A stretch of 64,000 nucleotides of DNA from an uncultured Hyphomicrobiales bacterium (GCA_903828145.1 CAIKKY010000007.1:124001-188000), one strand, 5' to 3'. Shown: positions 8,722-17,750, numbered from the stretch's first letter. The notes: generated by a model from the sequence alone, not told the origin. Translations and numbers: made by a program.

Positions 8722-8865
8722 CGTTCTCAGGGCGGGGTGCAATTCCCCACCGGCGGTAGATGGATCACCATCCAAAGCCCGCGAGCGCCTTCCCCCCAAG
8801 GGAAGGGTCAGCAGATCCGGTGTAATTCCGGGGCCGACGGTATAGTCCGGATGAAAGAGAACGGG
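8722..8865 (+). promoter_or_regulatory. FMN riboswitch (RFN element)
   Basis: The segment matches the conserved RFN pattern. It opens with TCTCAGGGCGGGGTGCAATT, then CCCCACCGGCGGTA, continues through paired arms, and closes with CCGACGGTATAGTCCGGATG and AAAGAGAACGG, which pairs with the opening strand. It lies upstream of a riboflavin transporter-type gene. A further hairpin (GTAACC near 8922 with GGTTAC near 8946) sits just before the start codon, so control is probably at translation initiation. Confidence 0.95.
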
Positions 8866-8961
8866 ATCATCGTGGCCACCCGTCCGTCCCTTTTTCAGGG
8901 GCGGCGTCTGGTGTTGATCCCCGTAACCCTGAGGAAAACTGGTTACGGAAAGGATTTAACG

Positions 8962-9918
8962 ATGAACCAGATTTCCTCCCAGCCGCGCCTCGTCTATGGC
9001 GCAACCCTCATGCTCGCGGCGGCCCTCGCGTTTGCCGCCACCAACGTGATCCAGTCGGTCCTGCCCTGGCAGTACGGCATGTCGTCAACCGGCATGGCCT
9101 TCTGGCAGTACCTGATTGCCACGCTCTTTGTGCTGCCGCTCATTTTGCGTATCGGCATCGACAAGATGAAAACCCGCCGGCCGCTCGCGCATGAAATCCG
9201 CGCCTTCGTCTCGGCGCTCGGCGTCCATGTGTTCGTCTACGGTTTCTCTGCCGGCGTGCCCGTGTGGCAGATGGTGACCCTGCTCGCCATGGGCCCGCTG
9301 TTCATCGTGCTCGGCTCGGCGCTGTTCCTCAAGGAACCGCCGTCGATCGAACGCCTGATCGCGGCCGTCCTCGGCTTTACCGGCGCAATCATCGTGTCCG
9401 GTATCGGCGGCGAAGGCTTCTCGGTGATGACCCTGGTTCCCATCGCAGCGGCCGCCCTGTGGGCCACCACCGATGTGCTCACCCGCTATCTCGCGCGCGA
9501 AGAATCGCCCGAGACGCTCACCGTGTCGCTGCTGGTGCTGATTACGCCCAACCACCTGCTCATCCTGCTGGCCGTCACCGCGCTCAGCATGGTTGCCCCC
9601 AACCTGCTGCCGGCGGGCGTCGTGACGGGCTTCCCGCTCCAGTTGCCCGACGGCGTTGGCCTCGTGCTGCTGCTCGTGCTCGGAGGTCTAACCGCCCTCG
9701 CCCAGTACCTGCTCGCCATCGCCTATAAGGTGGCCGACGCCAGCTATCTGCAGCCCTTCGGCGACCTGAAGGTGCCGCTCACCACGCTGTTGGGTTGGGT
9801 GCTGCTGAGCCAGGCGCCGTCGGCGCTGTTCTGGCCCGGTGCGCTGCTCATCCTCGCGGCGTCGGGGTATATTTTCTACACCGACAACATCCGCACCCGG
9901 GCGCTCAAAGCCGTCTGA
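8962..9918 (+). CDS. ribN: Riboflavin transporter, DMT/EamA family
   Basis: This membrane protein of 318 residues has about ten hydrophobic segments arranged as two EamA repeats. The start is the ATG at 8962, preceded by GGAAAGGA; in-frame codons upstream lie inside the riboswitch. RibN proteins of rhizobia have the same family, size and FMN-riboswitch placement and import riboflavin, so the assignment rests on both the fold and the aptamer. A strong terminator follows. Export of another flavin precursor cannot be excluded from sequence alone. Confidence 0.85.
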   Translation: MNQISSQPRLVYGATLMLAAALAFAATNVIQSVLPWQYGMSSTGMAFWQYLIATLFVLPLILRIGIDKMKTRRPLAHEIRAFVSALGVHVFVYGFSAGVPVWQMVTLLAMGPLFIVLGSALFLKEPPSIERLIAAVLGFTGAIIVSGIGGEGFSVMTLVPIAAAALWATTDVLTRYLAREESPETLTVSLLVLITPNHLLILLAVTALSMVAPNLLPAGVVTGFPLQLPDGVGLVLLLVLGGLTALAQYLLAIAYKVADASYLQPFGDLKVPLTTLLGWVLLSQAPSALFWPGALLILAASGYIFYTDNIRTRALKAV

Positions 9919-9938
9919 CCGGCCACATACACCCATCG

Positions 9939-9967
9939 AGGGCCGCCCCACCCGGGCGGCCCTTTTT
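9939..9967 (+). terminator. Rho-independent terminator after ribN
   Basis: A GC-rich stem (AGGGCCGCCC/GGGCGGCCCT) is followed by a T run, 20 bp past the ribN stop. Confidence 0.85.
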
Positions 9968-10004
9968 GCTGGGCCCCGAACCATTGCGGTTTTGTTCGAT
10001 TTTT

Positions 10005-10018
10005 GGAATATCTGTTCT
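10005..10018. promoter_or_regulatory. Operator-like site upstream of the RpiR-type regulator
   Basis: The sequence GGAATATCTGTTCT has the form GGAA-N6-TTCT and lies 26 bp before the regulator start. A matching GGAA-N6-TTCC occurs between iolG and iolC. This suggests autoregulation by the same protein. From memory, a motif of this form is reported for rhizobial IolR. Confidence 0.55.
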
Positions 10019-10043
10019 AAATGACGGAACGGAACCCCTGCCC

Positions 10044-10874
10044 ATGAGCGTCGAGACCCAGCCACCCCGCGAGTTCGGCGCATTGCGTGAGAAAATCGCC
10101 GAACGCGCCACGGCGCTGCCGCGACGGCTGGCGCAGGTGGCCGAGTTCGCCCTCGCCAACCCCGACGATCTGGCCTTCGGCACGGCGGCGACCGTGGCCC
10201 AGCAGGCTGGCGTGCAGCCCTCAACCCTGGTTCGGTTCTCGCAGGCCTTCGGCTTTTCAGGGTTTTCAGACCTGCAGGACGTATTCCGGCAGCGGCTGCG
10301 CGCCCGCGTGCCAAGCTATGCCGAACGGCTGAAGCAGGTGCTGAGCCATGGTGCTGACACCCGGCCCAGCACGCTGATGCTGGAAGGCTTCATGGAAGCG
10401 GCCGAACGCTCGGTTGCCGAACTGCGCGCCGGACTCGATGCCGATATGCTCGAACGCGCCATCGACATCCTCACGCCCGCAAACAGCCTCTATCTCATCG
10501 GCCTGCGCCGCAGCTTTCCTGTTGCGGTCTATCTCGCCTACGCCATGGGCAAGCTGGGCATTCGCAATGTGCTGGTTGATGGCGTAGCCGGTCTTGCTGC
10601 CGAGCAGATCGCGTCGGCGCGGCCCGACGATGCCGTGCTTGCCATCAGCTTCACCCCCTATGCCAGCGAAACCGTAGCACTGGCAGAAAGCGCGCGCGCC
10701 CGGGGCGTGGGCCTCGTCTCGATCACCGACTCGGTGTTTTCGCCCATCGCATCGATTGCCGACGCGTGGCTGGGCATCAGCGAGGCCGATTACGAAGGCT
10801 TCCGCTCCATGGCGGCCACCATGGCGCTCGCCAGCACGCTGGCCGTGGGCGTTGCCGGCCGTCGCGCCGGTTGA
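10044..10874 (+). CDS. RpiR/MurR-family transcriptional regulator, probable inositol repressor
   Basis: The protein has 276 residues. Residues 1-75 form the RpiR-type helix-turn-helix (TVAQQAGVQPSTLVRFSQAFGFSGF) and residues 115-260 a SIS sugar-phosphate-binding domain (LYLIGLRRSFPVAVYLAYAM and SFTPYASETVALAE). In rhizobia the inositol repressor IolR is of this family and senses a pathway intermediate. Here the gene borders the iol cluster, and GGAA-N6-TTCY sites lie before it and in the iolG-iolC gap. The ATG chosen leaves the usual N-terminus; an upstream ATG at 10021 is out of frame. Confidence 0.85.
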   Translation: MSVETQPPREFGALREKIAERATALPRRLAQVAEFALANPDDLAFGTAATVAQQAGVQPSTLVRFSQAFGFSGFSDLQDVFRQRLRARVPSYAERLKQVLSHGADTRPSTLMLEGFMEAAERSVAELRAGLDADMLERAIDILTPANSLYLIGLRRSFPVAVYLAYAMGKLGIRNVLVDGVAGLAAEQIASARPDDAVLAISFTPYASETVALAESARARGVGLVSITDSVFSPIASIADAWLGISEADYEGFRSMAATMALASTLAVGVAGRRAG

Positions 10875-10877
10875 GGC

Positions 10878-11705
10878 TCAGTCCTTGCCGGGATAGCCCG
10901 CAATGCCGGCGCCCCAGGCACCAAACACTGATTGCTCATAATCAATCACCGCGCCGGTCATCGGCCAGCTTTCGGCGCTCGCCAGAAAGGTCACGATCCG
11001 CGCCACGTCGTGCGGCTTCAAGAGCCGACCAAAGGGTAGGCTGGCCTCGGCCTTTTCCACCCAATCATCCTGCGCATTGTGGAACTTGCGCAGCACCTCA
11101 TGCTCGCCGGGCGTTTCCACCCAGCCGAGCGCAATGCCATTGGCGCGGATGCGCGCCGTATTCATCGCCGCGGCGGTGTTTTTCGTCAGGTTGAGCAGTG
11201 CAGCCTTCGAAGCGCTGTAAGCCGAGAGCGTCGGGCTACCCAGATGCGCGTTCATCGACAGAATGTTGACGATGCTGCCTTCGGTCTTTTCGCGCAGCAT
11301 CACCGTAATGGCGTCCTGCATCAGAAAAAACGGCGCGCGGACATTGATCGCAAACATGCGGTCGAACAGAGTCTGGTCCGTATCGAGGATCGAGCCCCGG
11401 TCGGTCAGCCCCGCGATATTGGCGAGAATATCGACCCGTCCGAACTCGGCATCAGCGGCAGGAATGACCCGCGCGACGTCTGCGGGGTCGGCGAGATCGG
11501 CCTTGACGAAAATCGTCGGCGTCCCGGCCTCACGCAGCGATTGCGCCACCTGCTCGCCCGCATCGGCCTTGCGGTCGACCAGCACGATACCGGCTGCACC
11601 GCGCGCAGCCATCAGGCGGGCAGACGCCTCACCCAGACCCTGCGCACCGCCAGTGACGACAGCAATCTTGCCCGTCAGGGCGGAAGCAGCATAGGCATCG
11701 GACAT
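10878..11705 (-). CDS. Short-chain dehydrogenase/reductase
   Basis: A classical SDR of 275 residues with the cofactor motif TGGAQGLGEA (near residue 19), an acidic residue after the second strand (VDRKADAG) that favours NAD, the NIAG motif and the catalytic Y-x-x-x-K in YSASK. It follows the iolG-like gene by 81 bp on the same strand and faces the RpiR regulator tail to tail. Location in the inositol cluster suggests an inositol isomer, inosose or related polyol as substrate, but that is inference; the family is too broad to decide. Confidence 0.88.
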   Translation of the reverse strand: MSDAYAASALTGKIAVVTGGAQGLGEASARLMAARGAAGIVLVDRKADAGEQVAQSLREAGTPTIFVKADLADPADVARVIPAADAEFGRVDILANIAGLTDRGSILDTDQTLFDRMFAINVRAPFFLMQDAITVMLREKTEGSIVNILSMNAHLGSPTLSAYSASKAALLNLTKNTAAAMNTARIRANGIALGWVETPGEHEVLRKFHNAQDDWVEKAEASLPFGRLLKPHDVARIVTFLASAESWPMTGAVIDYEQSVFGAWGAGIAGYPGKD

Positions 11706-11786
11706 AAAAGGCCCTGGTATTACCGTTGAAACGCGCGCGGAGACTAGGCAAGCGGGGCCGGTTTGACCAGCCCCACTGCCGCTTTA

Positions 11787-12773
11787 TCAGAGACGAACCG
11801 CTTCGCCCGTCTGGCTGCTTTTGGTCGCCGCTTCCGCCAGCCGCTGCGCCATCAGCCCGTCTTCGCCCGATGGCGTAGGCTGCGTGCCCTTCAGAACGGC
11901 ATCGATGAAGGTATTCACCTCAGCCGCATAGGCCGCCACGTAGCGATCAATGAAGAAATTCTGGATCACATCGGCCTTGAAGCCACCGGCCGTCGCGGCC
12001 TCGACCGTGGTCATGTGCACATTGCCAGCCCGCAGCATGCCTTTTGAGCCATGCACCTCGAGCCGCTGGTCATAGCCATAGCTGGCGCGGCGCGAATTGG
12101 TAATGACGGCAATCTTGCCCGAGGCCGTAATCATCTGCACGGCCGCCGTATCGACATCGCCCGTGGCCTTGATCGCCTTGTCGGTCAACACCGAGCCCAA
12201 GGCGTGCACCAGCACCGGCTCCTCGCCCAACAGGAAGCGCGCCATGTCGAAATCATGAATCATCATGTCGCGATAGAGCCCGCCCGAGCGCTCGATATAG
12301 CTGACCGGCGGCGGGGCGGGGTCGCGCGAAATGATGGTGACCATCTCGATATCGCCCACTTCGCCATCGCCGAGCCGCTGGCGCAGCGCGGCAAAATTCG
12401 GATCGAACCGGCGGTTGAAACCGATCATCAGCGGCACACCAGCCTTTTCCACCACCGGTAGGCAGGCTTCAATGCGCTCGACCGAGAGCGATACCGGCTT
12501 TTCGCAGAGGATGGCCTTCCCGGCGCGGGCGGCCTGCTCGATCAGGTCGGCATGCGTGTCGGTGGGGGTGGCGATCAGGATTGCGTCGACATCGTTCGCC
12601 GCAAGGATCGTATCGATATCGGCCACATTCGCGCCGACTGTTGCCGCCAGCGCAGTGGCGGCCTCGGCAATCGCATCAGCCACATAGGTCACGCGGGCGC
12701 GCCCCGAATTGGCAATCGTCGCCGCATGCACCTTGCCAATGCGCCCCGCGCCCAAAATCCCGAACCGCAGCAT
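11787..12773 (-). CDS. iolG: Inositol 2-dehydrogenase-type oxidoreductase (Gfo/Idh/MocA)
   Basis: A protein of 328 residues. The ATG at 12773 follows GGGAGGG at good spacing; an extension to 12815 would run into the operator region. The Rossmann motif GILGAGRIGKVHA opens the protein. CEKPVSL carries the conserved Lys, and the DMMIHDFDMARFL motif supplies the catalytic Asp/His pair of inositol dehydrogenases. It should oxidise myo-inositol to 2-keto-myo-inositol with NAD, the first step before IolE, IolD, IolB and IolC. It is divergent from iolC. Activity on scyllo-inositol or another isomer is possible. Confidence 0.88.
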   Translation of the reverse strand: MLRFGILGAGRIGKVHAATIANSGRARVTYVADAIAEAATALAATVGANVADIDTILAANDVDAILIATPTDTHADLIEQAARAGKAILCEKPVSLSVERIEACLPVVEKAGVPLMIGFNRRFDPNFAALRQRLGDGEVGDIEMVTIISRDPAPPPVSYIERSGGLYRDMMIHDFDMARFLLGEEPVLVHALGSVLTDKAIKATGDVDTAAVQMITASGKIAVITNSRRASYGYDQRLEVHGSKGMLRAGNVHMTTVEAATAGGFKADVIQNFFIDRYVAAYAAEVNTFIDAVLKGTQPTPSGEDGLMAQRLAEAATKSSQTGEAVRL

Positions 12774-12792
12774 GACACCCTCCCTTAGCCGT

Positions 12793-12828
12793 GAAATTTG
12801 GAACGTTTGTTCCATTATTCCAAATTTC
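12793..12828. promoter_or_regulatory. Operator region between iolG and iolC
   Basis: An 11-bp perfect inverted repeat (GAAATTTGGAA at 12793, TTCCAAATTTC at 12818) is separated by 14 bp. Inside it GGAACGTTTGTTCC (12800-12813) repeats the GGAA-N6-TTCY pattern found before the RpiR gene. It is placed to control both divergent transcripts. Confidence 0.7.
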
Positions 12829-12902
12829 AGAATTGACGTTACATTCGAGCCAGAGATACAACGCCAAACAAGAGGCTGTCCAGCCGCCAGCGGGAGGGAT
12901 TC

Positions 12903-14786
12903 ATGGCGATTGCGCCTACGCTCGATGTCATCACAATCGGCCGCTCGTCGGTGGATCTATACGGCCAGCAGATCGGCTCGCGGCTTGAGGATATTGGCAG
13001 TTTCGCCAAGTCAGTCGGCGGTTGTCCGGCCAATATCGCGGTCGGCACCGCGCGGCTGGGGCTCAAATCCGCACTGATCACGCGCGTCGGCGCCGAGCAG
13101 ATGGGCAACTTCATCAAAGAGCAGCTCGCCCGCGAAGGCGTGACCATTTCGGGCATCGTCACCGACCCCACCCGCCTCACCGCTCTGGTGCTTCTCGCGG
13201 TGGAGGCCGAGGGCGTATCGCCCATGATTTTCTACCGCACCGATTGCGCTGATATGGCGCTCACCGAAGCCGACATCGACGAGGCTTTCATCGCCACGGC
13301 CAGCGCCGTAGTCGTCACCGGCACCCACCTGTCGCAGCCCGGCGTCGAAGCCGCGCAGTGGAAAGCCGTCCGTGCCGCCCGGGCGCATGGCCGCAAGGTG
13401 GTGTTCGATATCGATTATCGGCCCAATCTCTGGGGCCTCGCCGGGCACGCCGCCGGGTTCGAGCGCTATGTGAAATCCGATTATGTAACCGGCAAAATGA
13501 AGCCCCTCCTCGCCCACTGCGACCTGATCGTGGGCACCGAGGAAGAGGTGGCGATTGCCGCCGGTGAAACCGATCTCGTGGCGGCGCTGCGCAGTATCCG
13601 CGCTCAAACGGGCGCGACTATCGTGCTGAAGCGCGGCGCCAAGGGCTGCATCGTTTACGATGGCCCGATCCCCAATGATCTCGAACAGGGCATTGTCGGG
13701 CAGGGTTTCCCGATCGAGATTTTCAACGTGCTGGGCGCAGGCGACGCGTTCATGTCGGGCTTTTTGCGCGGCTGGTTGAAAGGCGAAAGCCACGCGACCA
13801 GCGCCACCTGGGCCAATGCCTGTGGTGCCTTCGCTGTATCCCGCCTGCTCTGTGCGCCCGAATATCCGAGCTGGGCCGAGCTTGAGCATTTCCTCAAAGC
13901 CGGCAGTCCGCACCGCGCGCTGCGGCTCGATGAGACGCTGAACCACATCCATTGGGCCACGACGAGGCGGAAGGACTGGCCGCAGCTCGTCGCCTTTGCC
14001 ATCGACCACCGCAAACAGCTTGAGGATATTGCAGGCCCCGCCGCCGACCGCATTCCGGCCTTCAAGCGTCTCGCCGTGCGCGCTGCCGCGGAAGTCGCGG
14101 GAAATGCCCCCGGCTTCGGCATGCTGCTCGACGACAAGCACGGGCGGCTCGCGCTGTTCGATGTGCCCAAATCCTTCTGGATCGGCCGCCCGCTGGAAGA
14201 GCCCGGCAGCCGTCCGCTGCGTTTTGAAGGCGGGGCCGATATCGGAAGCCGCATTGCCGAATGGCCGGTGGATCACGCGCTGAAAGTGCTGTGTTTTTAC
14301 CACCCCGATGACGAGGCGAGCCTCAAAGCCGATCAGATTGCCACGCTGAAAACCGCGGCCGACGCCGCCCGCCGCGTGGGCCGCGATCTGCTGATCGAAA
14401 TCATTGCCTCAAAAAACGGCCCGCTGACCGATTCAACCACGGCCCGCGTCATGGCCGACCTGTACGCCGCCGGGCTGAGGCCCGATTGGTGGAAACTTGA
14501 AGCCCAACCCTCGGCCGCCGCCTGGGCCCAGATCGATGCCGCGATTGAAGCCCATGATCGCCTGTGCCGGGGCGTTCTGCTCCTCGGGCTGGATGCGCCT
14601 GAGGCCGAACTGGCCGAGGCCTTTGCACTGGCGAGAACCGCGCGAACCGTGCGCGGCTTCGCCGTGGGCCGCACGATTTTCGGTGAGGCGGCCCGCGGCT
14701 GGTTCGCGGGCCGGATGGACGATGCTGCCGCGGTGGCCGATATGGCCCGCCGCTTCCGCGCACTGGTTACACTGTGGCAGAGTTGA
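12903..14786 (+). CDS. iolC: Bifunctional 5-dehydro-2-deoxygluconokinase / DUF2090 aldolase-like protein
   Basis: The protein of 627 residues is about twice the length of a lone kinase. Residues 1-320 are a PfkB-type sugar kinase (early motif GRSSVDLYGQQ, SVGGCPANIAVG, anion-hole and catalytic motif GAGDAFMSGF). The remainder is a DUF2090 domain, annotated in relatives as a 5-dehydro-2-deoxyphosphogluconate aldolase. The kinase phosphorylates 2-deoxy-5-keto-D-gluconate; the fused domain would cleave the product to dihydroxyacetone phosphate and malonate semialdehyde. The start follows GGGAGGG. The gene is first in iolC-iolD-membrane protein-iolB. Confidence 0.95.
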   Translation: MAIAPTLDVITIGRSSVDLYGQQIGSRLEDIGSFAKSVGGCPANIAVGTARLGLKSALITRVGAEQMGNFIKEQLAREGVTISGIVTDPTRLTALVLLAVEAEGVSPMIFYRTDCADMALTEADIDEAFIATASAVVVTGTHLSQPGVEAAQWKAVRAARAHGRKVVFDIDYRPNLWGLAGHAAGFERYVKSDYVTGKMKPLLAHCDLIVGTEEEVAIAAGETDLVAALRSIRAQTGATIVLKRGAKGCIVYDGPIPNDLEQGIVGQGFPIEIFNVLGAGDAFMSGFLRGWLKGESHATSATWANACGAFAVSRLLCAPEYPSWAELEHFLKAGSPHRALRLDETLNHIHWATTRRKDWPQLVAFAIDHRKQLEDIAGPAADRIPAFKRLAVRAAAEVAGNAPGFGMLLDDKHGRLALFDVPKSFWIGRPLEEPGSRPLRFEGGADIGSRIAEWPVDHALKVLCFYHPDDEASLKADQIATLKTAADAARRVGRDLLIEIIASKNGPLTDSTTARVMADLYAAGLRPDWWKLEAQPSAAAWAQIDAAIEAHDRLCRGVLLLGLDAPEAELAEAFALARTARTVRGFAVGRTIFGEAARGWFAGRMDDAAAVADMARRFRALVTLWQS

Positions 14787-14804
14787 GCCTGGGGAGGATC
14801 TGAG

Positions 14805-16649
14805 ATGACCGACAAGACCATTCGCCTGACCATGGCTCAGGCCCTCGTATTGGCCATGAGCCGCCAGATGACCGTGATTGAGGGCGAGAAGCTCCCCATT
14901 TTCGGCGGCGTCTTTGCCATATTCGGCCATGGCAATGTGGCGGGGATCGGCGAGGCGCTCTATGGCGTCCGCGATGTGCTGCCCACCTATCGCGGGCACA
15001 ATGAGCAAGGCATGGCCAACACCGCCGTCGCCTATGCCAAGGCGAGTTTCCGCCGCCGCTTCATGGCCGTTACCTCGTCCATCGGACCGGGCGCCACCAA
15101 TATGATCACCTCGGCGGCCCTGGCCCATGTCAACCGCCTGCCGGTGCTTTTCCTCCCGGGCGATGTGTTCGCCAATCGCGCGCCCGATCCGGTGTTGCAG
15201 CAGGTGGAAGACTGGGGCAATGGCACGGTCAGCGCCAATGACGCCTTCATGCCGGTATCGCGCTATTTTGATCGTCTCACCCGGCCCGAACAGCTGATCC
15301 CGGCCTTCAACCGCGCCATGCAGGTGCTGACTGATCCGGCCGAATGCGGCCCCGTCACGCTTGCGCTCTGTCAGGATGTGCAGGCGGAAGCCTATGACTA
15401 CCCGGCAGGCTTTTTTGAAGAACGCGTGTGGTCGCAACGCCGTGTCCGCCCCGATTCCGACGAACTCGCCGCGGCTGTCGCCCTGCTCAAAGCGGCGAAA
15501 AAGCCGGTCATCATCGCAGGTGGCGGCGTGCTCTATTCGGGCGCGGCCCAGACGCTGCAGGCGTTTGCCACCCGCTTCGGCATTCCCGTGATGGAAACCA
15601 ACGCCGGTAAGTCGAGCCTGCCGCACGACCATGCCCTCGGCATGGGTTCGGTGGGCGTCACCGGCACCTCGGCGGCCAACCGTCTGGCGGTCGATGCCGA
15701 CCTCCTGCTGTCGGTGGGCTCGCGCCTGCAGGATTTCACCACCGGCTCCTGGGCCTTGTTTCAGGCGCCGGACTTCCGCATCCTGGGGCTCAACACCCAG
15801 CTGTTTGATGCCGGTAAGCACCGCAGCCAGCCGCTGATCGCCGACGCGAAAGTCGGGCTCGAGCTTTTGGCCGAGGCGCTGGGTGATTGGCATGCCCCGT
15901 CGGGCTGGACCGAGAGCGCGAAGGCTGGAAAAGCAGACTGGCTTAAGGCCGCGGCCGCTGTGATGGCGCCGACCAATGCCCTGCCCTCGGACGCGCAGGT
16001 GATCGGCGCGGTGTCCCGCGCCTGCGGGCCTGAAAGCATTGTCGTCGGCGCGTCAGGCGGGCTGCCCGGCGAACTCCACAAGCTCTGGCCTGCGGGGTCG
16101 CCCGGCACCTATCACCTCGAATATGGCTACTCCACCATGGGCTACGAAATTTCCGGCGGTCTGGGCGTCAAGCTCGCCCGGCCCGACCGCGATGTGGTCG
16201 TGATGCTGGGCGATGGCAGCTACATGATGCTCAACACCGAGATTGCGACCTCGATCATGCTCGGAGCCAAACTCACCGTCGTGCTGCTCGATAACCGGGG
16301 GTTCGGCTGCATCAACCGCCTGCAGATGGCCACCGGCGGCGCCAACTTCAACAATCTTCTGGCCGATACGCACCACGAGAGTCTGCCCGACATCGATTTC
16401 GCGGCCCATGCCGCCTCGATGGGGGCAAAAGCGCTGAAGGTCGCCTCCATTGCCGAGCTTGAAGCGGCGCTCCACGCCAGCAAGGCAGAGCCGCGCACCA
16501 CGGTGATCGTCGTCGATACTGACCCGCTGATTGCAACCGAGGCCGGTGGCCACTGGTGGGATGTTGCCGTACCGGAGGTCAGCCCGCGCAGCGCAGTCAA
16601 CACGGCCCGCGCTGATTATGTCGCGGGCATCACGAAGCAGCGGCTCTGA
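14805..16649 (+). CDS. iolD: 3D-trihydroxycyclohexane-1,2-dione acylhydrolase
   Basis: This thiamine-diphosphate enzyme has 614 residues, the usual IolD length. The N-terminal PYR domain carries FGHGNVAG and the YRGHNEQGMA segment with the cofactor-activating Glu. The C-terminal PP domain has the cofactor motif GDGSYMMLNTEIATS with metal-binding Asp and Asn-type residues. IolD opens the ring of the diketone made by IolE, giving 5-deoxyglucuronate for IolB. It begins 18 bp after iolC behind GGGGAGG. No fusion or truncation is seen. Confidence 0.96.
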   Translation: MTDKTIRLTMAQALVLAMSRQMTVIEGEKLPIFGGVFAIFGHGNVAGIGEALYGVRDVLPTYRGHNEQGMANTAVAYAKASFRRRFMAVTSSIGPGATNMITSAALAHVNRLPVLFLPGDVFANRAPDPVLQQVEDWGNGTVSANDAFMPVSRYFDRLTRPEQLIPAFNRAMQVLTDPAECGPVTLALCQDVQAEAYDYPAGFFEERVWSQRRVRPDSDELAAAVALLKAAKKPVIIAGGGVLYSGAAQTLQAFATRFGIPVMETNAGKSSLPHDHALGMGSVGVTGTSAANRLAVDADLLLSVGSRLQDFTTGSWALFQAPDFRILGLNTQLFDAGKHRSQPLIADAKVGLELLAEALGDWHAPSGWTESAKAGKADWLKAAAAVMAPTNALPSDAQVIGAVSRACGPESIVVGASGGLPGELHKLWPAGSPGTYHLEYGYSTMGYEISGGLGVKLARPDRDVVVMLGDGSYMMLNTEIATSIMLGAKLTVVLLDNRGFGCINRLQMATGGANFNNLLADTHHESLPDIDFAAHAASMGAKALKVASIAELEAALHASKAEPRTTVIVVDTDPLIATEAGGHWWDVAVPEVSPRSAVNTARADYVAGITKQRL

Positions 16650-16717
16650 GCCGGTTTCCCGACCCCCCGCAATCCACTATGGTCGGGCAATAGATGCCTG
16701 ACCCGAGGACCAGATGA

Positions 16718-16972
16718 ATGGCTGAAACCCCCACGCCGCCCGCCGACAGGAAGCCCGGCTTCATGACCCTCGAATGGTTCCAGCCGATCTACCGGCGCGT
16801 CATGGTGCTCGCCGTGATCGTCGCGTGGTTCACCTGGGAACTGCTGGGGACCAAGGACCAGATGTGGGTCTTGGTGACGGTCCTGATGTTCGTCTACGCC
16901 GTCTGGTATTTCTTCATCAATTTCGAAAAAGCGCTGCAGAAGGCGAAAGACGATGCCAAACCTAAAGCGTAA
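16718..16972 (+). CDS. Small membrane protein between iolD and iolB
   Basis: An 84-residue protein with no recognised family. After a Pro-rich start, two hydrophobic helices (VMVLAVIVAWFTWELL and VLVTVLMFVYAVWYFFI) are joined by a short turn, and the end is Lys-rich. Both ends are probably cytoplasmic. Its last 20 bp overlap the start of iolB, so translation is likely coupled. The compact gene, good start and overlap support a real gene. A role in inositol uptake or enzyme tethering can only be guessed from position. Confidence 0.7.
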   Translation: MAETPTPPADRKPGFMTLEWFQPIYRRVMVLAVIVAWFTWELLGTKDQMWVLVTVLMFVYAVWYFFINFEKALQKAKDDAKPKA

Positions 16973-17750
16973 GGCCGCGCCCGGCACGGGCCGCCTCCAC
17001 CACATCACGCCCGAAAACGCCGGGTGGACCTATGTCGGTTTCGATCTTGAAAAGCGCGACGCCGGTGGCGTGGTTTCAGGCGGCGTAGCGGATCGCGAGG
17101 TCTGCCTCGTGCTGATTGCCGGCAAGGCCCGCATCAGCGTCGATGGCAAAGATCTCGGCGAACTCGGCGAGCGCATGAGCCCGTTTGACGGCAAGGCCTG
17201 GTCGGTTTATGCCCCCGCTGGCGCGCGCTGGCAGGTGGAGGCCACCACGGCGCTCGAGCTGGGCGTCTGCACGGCTCCCGGCCGTCCGCATGCGCACCCG
17301 GTGCGGGTGATCGGCCCCGATGCCCACCCGGTGATGACGCGCGGCAAGGGCACGAACACGCGCTACCCGACCAATATCCTGCCTGAAGACGAACCGGCGG
17401 ATTCGCTGCTCGTCGTTGAGGTCATTACCCCCGGTGGGCACACGTCAAGCTATCCGCCGCACAAGCACGACCGCGATGCGCTGCCCGAGGAGAGCTTCCT
17501 CGAAGAGACCTATTACCACCGCTTTTCCAAGCCGCAGGGCTTTGGCTTTCAGCGCGTCTATACTGAAGATCGGTCGCTTGATGAGACCATGCTGATCGAA
17601 GACGGCGATCTGGTGATGGTACCCAGGGGCTACCATCCGGTCGCCGCCTGCGCGGGCTATGACATTTACTATCTCAACGTCATGGCCGGGCCCCGGCGCA
17701 TCTGGAAATTTTACAACGCGCCGGAGCATGAATGGATGCTGGCCCCGTAA
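16953..17750 (+). CDS. iolB: 5-deoxy-glucuronate isomerase
   Basis: A protein of 265 residues with a bicupin fold, matching IolB throughout. Metal-ligand His and Glu residues appear in YPPHKHDRD and the LEETYYHRF region, with a further His in RGYHPVAA. It converts 5-deoxy-D-glucuronate to 2-deoxy-5-keto-D-gluconate, the IolC substrate, in the cytoplasm. It is the last gene of the plus-strand iol unit and converges with an ammonium transporter gene. iolE and iolA are not in the window. Confidence 0.95.
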   Translation: MPNLKRKAAPGTGRLHHITPENAGWTYVGFDLEKRDAGGVVSGGVADREVCLVLIAGKARISVDGKDLGELGERMSPFDGKAWSVYAPAGARWQVEATTALELGVCTAPGRPHAHPVRVIGPDAHPVMTRGKGTNTRYPTNILPEDEPADSLLVVEVITPGGHTSSYPPHKHDRDALPEESFLEETYYHRFSKPQGFGFQRVYTEDRSLDETMLIEDGDLVMVPRGYHPVAACAGYDIYYLNVMAGPRRIWKFYNAPEHEWMLAP

